From Acidobacteriota bacterium (GTDB lineage: Bacteria; Acidobacteriota; Terriglobia; Bryobacterales; Bryobacteraceae), in the NCBI GenBank assembly GCA_026393985.1, contig JAPKZB010000087.1:1-64000 (forward strand): a stretch of 64,000 nt of DNA. Reading direction: 5' to 3'. A program made the position numbers and the translations under genes. Shown in pieces: positions 61,691-64,000 of this stretch (position 1 is its first letter; each line of letters begins with the position of its first letter). Under the pieces are notes generated by a model. It was not told the origin of the DNA, made no database searches, and was given only the letters and a program-made list of their open reading frames with translations.

Positions 61691-61696
61691 TATAGT
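61691..61696 (+). promoter_or_regulatory. -10 box before the receiver gene
   Basis: TATAGT lies 13 bases before ATG 61710, with AACTTCCCCGCGC in between and no ribosome binding site, so the leader would be short. The region also separates the divergent galU promoter. Confidence 0.35.
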
Positions 61697-61709
61697 AACT
61701 TCCCCGCGC

Positions 61710-63062
61710 ATGGAGAAATCGGAAAACCATCTTTGGCCCTCCCGTGAGGTCGCACGGCTCCTCTCACTCGTCGAGGCCGACCGGCGTTACTACGAGGATA
61801 TCCTGACGGTCTTGCCCGTCCCGGTAGCCATTGTGAAAGCCCACGGCCAGTTCGTTTCGGCCAATCGCGCCTTTCTGCGGCAGCACCAACTCACGATCAC
61901 CGAACTCGGCGCCCTGTCGCTCCCGCGCGTCCTGCCCGCCGTATCGCCCGAGCCCGGCGTCCACGGCGACTGGCACCTGCTCCGTATCGAACGCTGGGAC
62001 GATGAAGCCTCCGACCTCGTGCTGGTGCACTGTCCGGCTGCCGTTGCGGCGGAGACGCCCGCGGCCGGAGCGGCCCTCACGGCCTTCGCTCTGCAGGAGG
62101 CCGCCACCCTCGCCTCGGCCAAACTGGCGGGCCGCGTGCTTCACGAAGCCAACAACCTGCTCATGGTCCTCTCCGGCTACGGCGAAGAGATCCTCGACGC
62201 CCTGCCCCCGGCCAGCCCCCTGCGCGAGGACATGCGGGAGATCCTGCGCTCCACCGACCGGATCAAAGGCATGTCCGCCCAACTGAATTCCCTCGCGGCC
62301 CCCCCCAAAGCCGTCCGCACCTCCTTCGATCTTCCTGCGTTTCTGCGGGCCGTCTCCGCCCGGGAGCCCGGTCTGGCGCTGACGAGCGCGCTCCCGTCGC
62401 TCAGCGTGACCGCCGACCGCAGCCACCTCGAGCAGGTCTTCCTTACCCTACTGCGCTACGCAGCCCGGCCTGTGCAAGTTTCCGTCCAGTCTCGGGAGGC
62501 CGTAGTCCTCTCCGGCCTGCCGGGCTCGCTCGCCGAGGACCTGGAGCTGCTCAGTCCGGCGGCCCGGGCCTCTAATGGCGCGCTCTCGGCCGTGCCCGCC
62601 CTCCTGCTGGCCTCGCGCGTCCAGTGGCGCGTTCTCCTGGTGGCCGGCGAATCCTCGCTCCACCTCGCGTTTTCAAACGATGCGGTCAGCGCCGGCCCCG
62701 CCAAGCGCATTCTGGTTGTGGACGACGAAGAAGGCATCCGCACGCTGGTCCGGAAGGTGTTGGAGCGCCAGGGCTTCCAGGTCAGCGAGGCCGAATCGGG
62801 CGCCGCGGCCCTCGGCTTGCTCGAACGCGAAGGCGCGGCCTACGACCTGCTGATCAGCGATATGATGATGCCCGGCATGGATGGCCGCACGCTGGCCGGC
62901 CGCATCGCCCAACTGCGGCCCGGTATCCGCACCCTGTTCATGTCCGGCTACACCGACGACGCCGAGGTGCAGTCCGGTCGTCTCCCCGCCGGAACCGGCT
63001 TTCTCCCTAAGCCCTTTCCGCACTCGGCACTGGTCGATGCCGTCAACCGCCTATTGGCCTAG
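61710..63062 (+). CDS. Degenerate histidine-kinase-like protein with C-terminal receiver domain
   Basis: 450 residues from ATG 61710. A PAS-like segment (about 28-100) comes first (DILTVLPVPVAIVKAHGQFV). A dimerisation/phosphoacceptor-like helix includes HEANNLLMVLSGYGEEIL (about 150), as in the HDFNNLL type of hybrid kinases. The region that should be the ATPase domain (about 200-325) starts with LEQVFLTLLRYAARP but lacks the N-box Asn and the glycine-rich G1/G2 boxes, so ATP binding is unlikely. Residues 332-450 are a clear receiver: LVVDDEEGIRTLV, phosphoacceptor Asp384 in LISDMMMPGMDG, Thr/Ser in LFMSGYTDD and Lys in FLPKPF. It probably acts in a phosphorelay as a receiver or a scaffold. 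It converges on purN with a 12-base overlap. Confidence 0.78.
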   Translation: MEKSENHLWPSREVARLLSLVEADRRYYEDILTVLPVPVAIVKAHGQFVSANRAFLRQHQLTITELGALSLPRVLPAVSPEPGVHGDWHLLRIERWDDEASDLVLVHCPAAVAAETPAAGAALTAFALQEAATLASAKLAGRVLHEANNLLMVLSGYGEEILDALPPASPLREDMREILRSTDRIKGMSAQLNSLAAPPKAVRTSFDLPAFLRAVSAREPGLALTSALPSLSVTADRSHLEQVFLTLLRYAARPVQVSVQSREAVVLSGLPGSLAEDLELLSPAARASNGALSAVPALLLASRVQWRVLLVAGESSLHLAFSNDAVSAGPAKRILVVDDEEGIRTLVRKVLERQGFQVSEAESGAAALGLLEREGAAYDLLISDMMMPGMDGRTLAGRIAQLRPGIRTLFMSGYTDDAEVQSGRLPAGTGFLPKPFPHSALVDAVNRLLA

Positions 63063-63653
63063 CACCACCCGCCGTTCCTCAATCCGCCACGGCCTCGTGA
63101 ACAGCCGCCGCAGTGCCTCGCTGTAGATCCGATGTTCCTCGGTCAAAATTCGCCCCGCCAGCGTCTCCGCCGAATCGCCATCCTCCACCGCCACCGCCGC
63201 CTGCAACACAATCGGCCCGTGGTCGAGCTCTTCATCCACAAAGTGCACCGTGCAGCCGGCGACCTTCACCCCATAGGCAAACGCCTGGTGCTGCGCATCC
63301 AGCCCGGGGAAGGCCGGCAGCAGCGATGGATGGATGTTCAGAATCCGCTGCGGGAACGCCCGAATGAACCCGGCGCTCAAAATCCGCAGATAACCGGCCA
63401 GGATCACCCAGTCCACCTCATGCTCGCGAAGAGCGGCTTCGAGACGCCTGTCGTACTCTTCGCGGTCCATACCTCTCGAAGGCAGGGACAGCGCCGTGAA
63501 ACCCCGTTCCCGCGCCGCCGCGAGGCCAGCTGCCCCGGGCCGGTTCGAAATCACCACGGCGATCTCCGCCGGCACCCGCCCCTGCTCGATCTGATCGGCA
63601 ATCGCCAGAAAATTCGAGCCGCGGCCGGAGAGAACAATCCCCAGTCGGGTCAT
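63051..63653 (-). CDS. purN: Phosphoribosylglycinamide formyltransferase
   Basis: 200 residues from ATG 63653, which overlaps the purM stop as ATGA; a longer frame to 63710 is inside purM. Motifs: LGIVLSGRGSNFLAIADQI at the N-terminus, ILAGYLRILSAGFIRAF, NIHPSLLPAFPGLDAQHQAF with catalytic Asn and His, and CTVHFVDEELDHGPIVLQ with catalytic Asp. The enzyme transfers a formyl group from 10-formyl-THF to GAR in purine synthesis. It converges on the receiver gene. Confidence 0.95.
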   Translation of the reverse strand: MTRLGIVLSGRGSNFLAIADQIEQGRVPAEIAVVISNRPGAAGLAAARERGFTALSLPSRGMDREEYDRRLEAALREHEVDWVILAGYLRILSAGFIRAFPQRILNIHPSLLPAFPGLDAQHQAFAYGVKVAGCTVHFVDEELDHGPIVLQAAVAVEDGDSAETLAGRILTEEHRIYSEALRRLFTRPWRIEERRVVLGQ

Positions 63654-64000
63654 ACGTAGCGCACGCGCGCGCCGCGCCGCACCGGGTCCACTCTCCCGAT
63701 GACAAAGCACGGCTCACCCATCGCCTGCAGTGCCCCCATCGCCTTGGTCGCCTGCTTGGCGCCCACGCACAGAATCATCCCTACTCCCAGGTTGAACGTC
63801 CGGCGGTAATCCTCGTCCGGCACATTCCCAAGTTCGCGCATGTGTGCAAACAGCGGCGGCACCTGCCAGGAGTTGAGTTCAATCGTCGCGCCCAGACCCT
63901 TCGGCAGCATCCGGGGCGTGTTATCGCTGATGCCGCCCCCCGTGATGTGCGCGGCGCCTTTCAGTAGTTTAGCCTTGAGCAGACCCTGTATGGCCTTCAG
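63650..64000 (-). CDS. purM: Phosphoribosylformylglycinamidine cyclo-ligase, N-terminus outside window
   Basis: The C-terminal 116 residues or so of PurM, open to the window edge. KGAAHITGGGISDNTPRMLP is the conserved AIR synthetase segment, followed by ELNSWQVPPLFAHMRELG and FNLGVGMILCV. The enzyme cyclises FGAM to AIR with ATP. ATGA overlap with purN, so the two are one operon, as in many bacteria. Confidence 0.95.
   Translation of the reverse strand: MKAIQGLLKAKLLKGAAHITGGGISDNTPRMLPKGLGATIELNSWQVPPLFAHMRELGNVPDEDYRRTFNLGVGMILCVGAKQATKAMGALQAMGEPCFVIGRVDPVRRGARVRYV

Overview
The window is a 64-kb piece of a high-GC bacterial chromosome with no mobile elements, rRNA, tRNA or CRISPR that I could see. 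The gene families point to an acidobacterium of the Bryobacter/Solibacter type. These are large haem-binding PSCyt/PSD (DUF1592, DUF1553) proteins paired with DUF1552 or DUF1501 partners, an Oar-like TonB receptor with a carboxypeptidase-regulatory domain, a YncE-phosphoesterase fusion, many small secreted enzymes, and a dnaK-dnaJ-hspR block. This is inference from family content; no 16S or other marker lies here.

Layout. 1-4.7 kb: an edge-truncated alpha/beta hydrolase, two secreted proteins of unknown function, a decayed toxin-antitoxin locus, a small membrane protein and a gene-poor 0.9-kb stretch. 4.7-10 kb: a DUF1592-type cytochrome protein and its DUF1552 partner. 10-16 kb (minus strand): an exported HpaI-type aldolase, a DUF1501 protein, a DUF1553 cytochrome protein, a Nudix hydrolase and an SMP-30 lactonase. 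16-25 kb (plus): a DUF1684 protein; a two-gene unit of FkbH-ACP and a glycosyltransferase-glycosyltransferase-thioesterase fusion; then a beta-propeller, di-haem peroxidase and TPR operon. 25-31.7 kb (minus): a seven-haem cytochrome, a TonB receptor, a CoA-transferase and a frameshifted methyltransferase. 31.8-39.4 kb: an orphan TssB-TssC-like sheath protein, a DksA/TraR protein, an HlyD-type adaptor, a propeller protein and a NIDO plus Ig-repeat surface protein. 39.4-48.7 kb: housekeeping genes (a small HTH protein, a beta-hydroxyacid dehydrogenase, dxr, rseP, dnaK, dnaJ, hspR, nadE). 48.7-57.8 kb: YncE-phosphoesterase, GH57, and a five-gene operon that looks like 4-hydroxyproline catabolism. 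57.7-64 kb: TlpA-like protein, sugar isomerase-like protein, unknown gene, galU, a receiver protein with a degenerate kinase, purN and partial purM.

How genes work together. The PSCyt/PSD genes with their DUF1552/DUF1501 partners, the peroxidase and the multihaem cytochrome form an extracytoplasmic redox theme. FkbH-ACP should prime a glyceryl unit on its own carrier domain, and the overlapping downstream gene offers two GT-B domains and a thioesterase. The hydroxyproline operon supplies an epimerase, a three-subunit D-hydroxyproline dehydrogenase and a DapA-like deaminase.

Three features cut across the window. First, extended -10 boxes recur 4-10 bases before start codons, which suggests leaderless or near-leaderless mRNAs. 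Second, the hydroxyproline operon carries two inserted mini-ORFs, each made by tandem duplication at a gene junction and each keeping the start/stop overlap on both sides. Third, the plus strand is clearly G-rich from about 12 to 30 kb, whatever the gene orientation, and C-rich in most of the rest.
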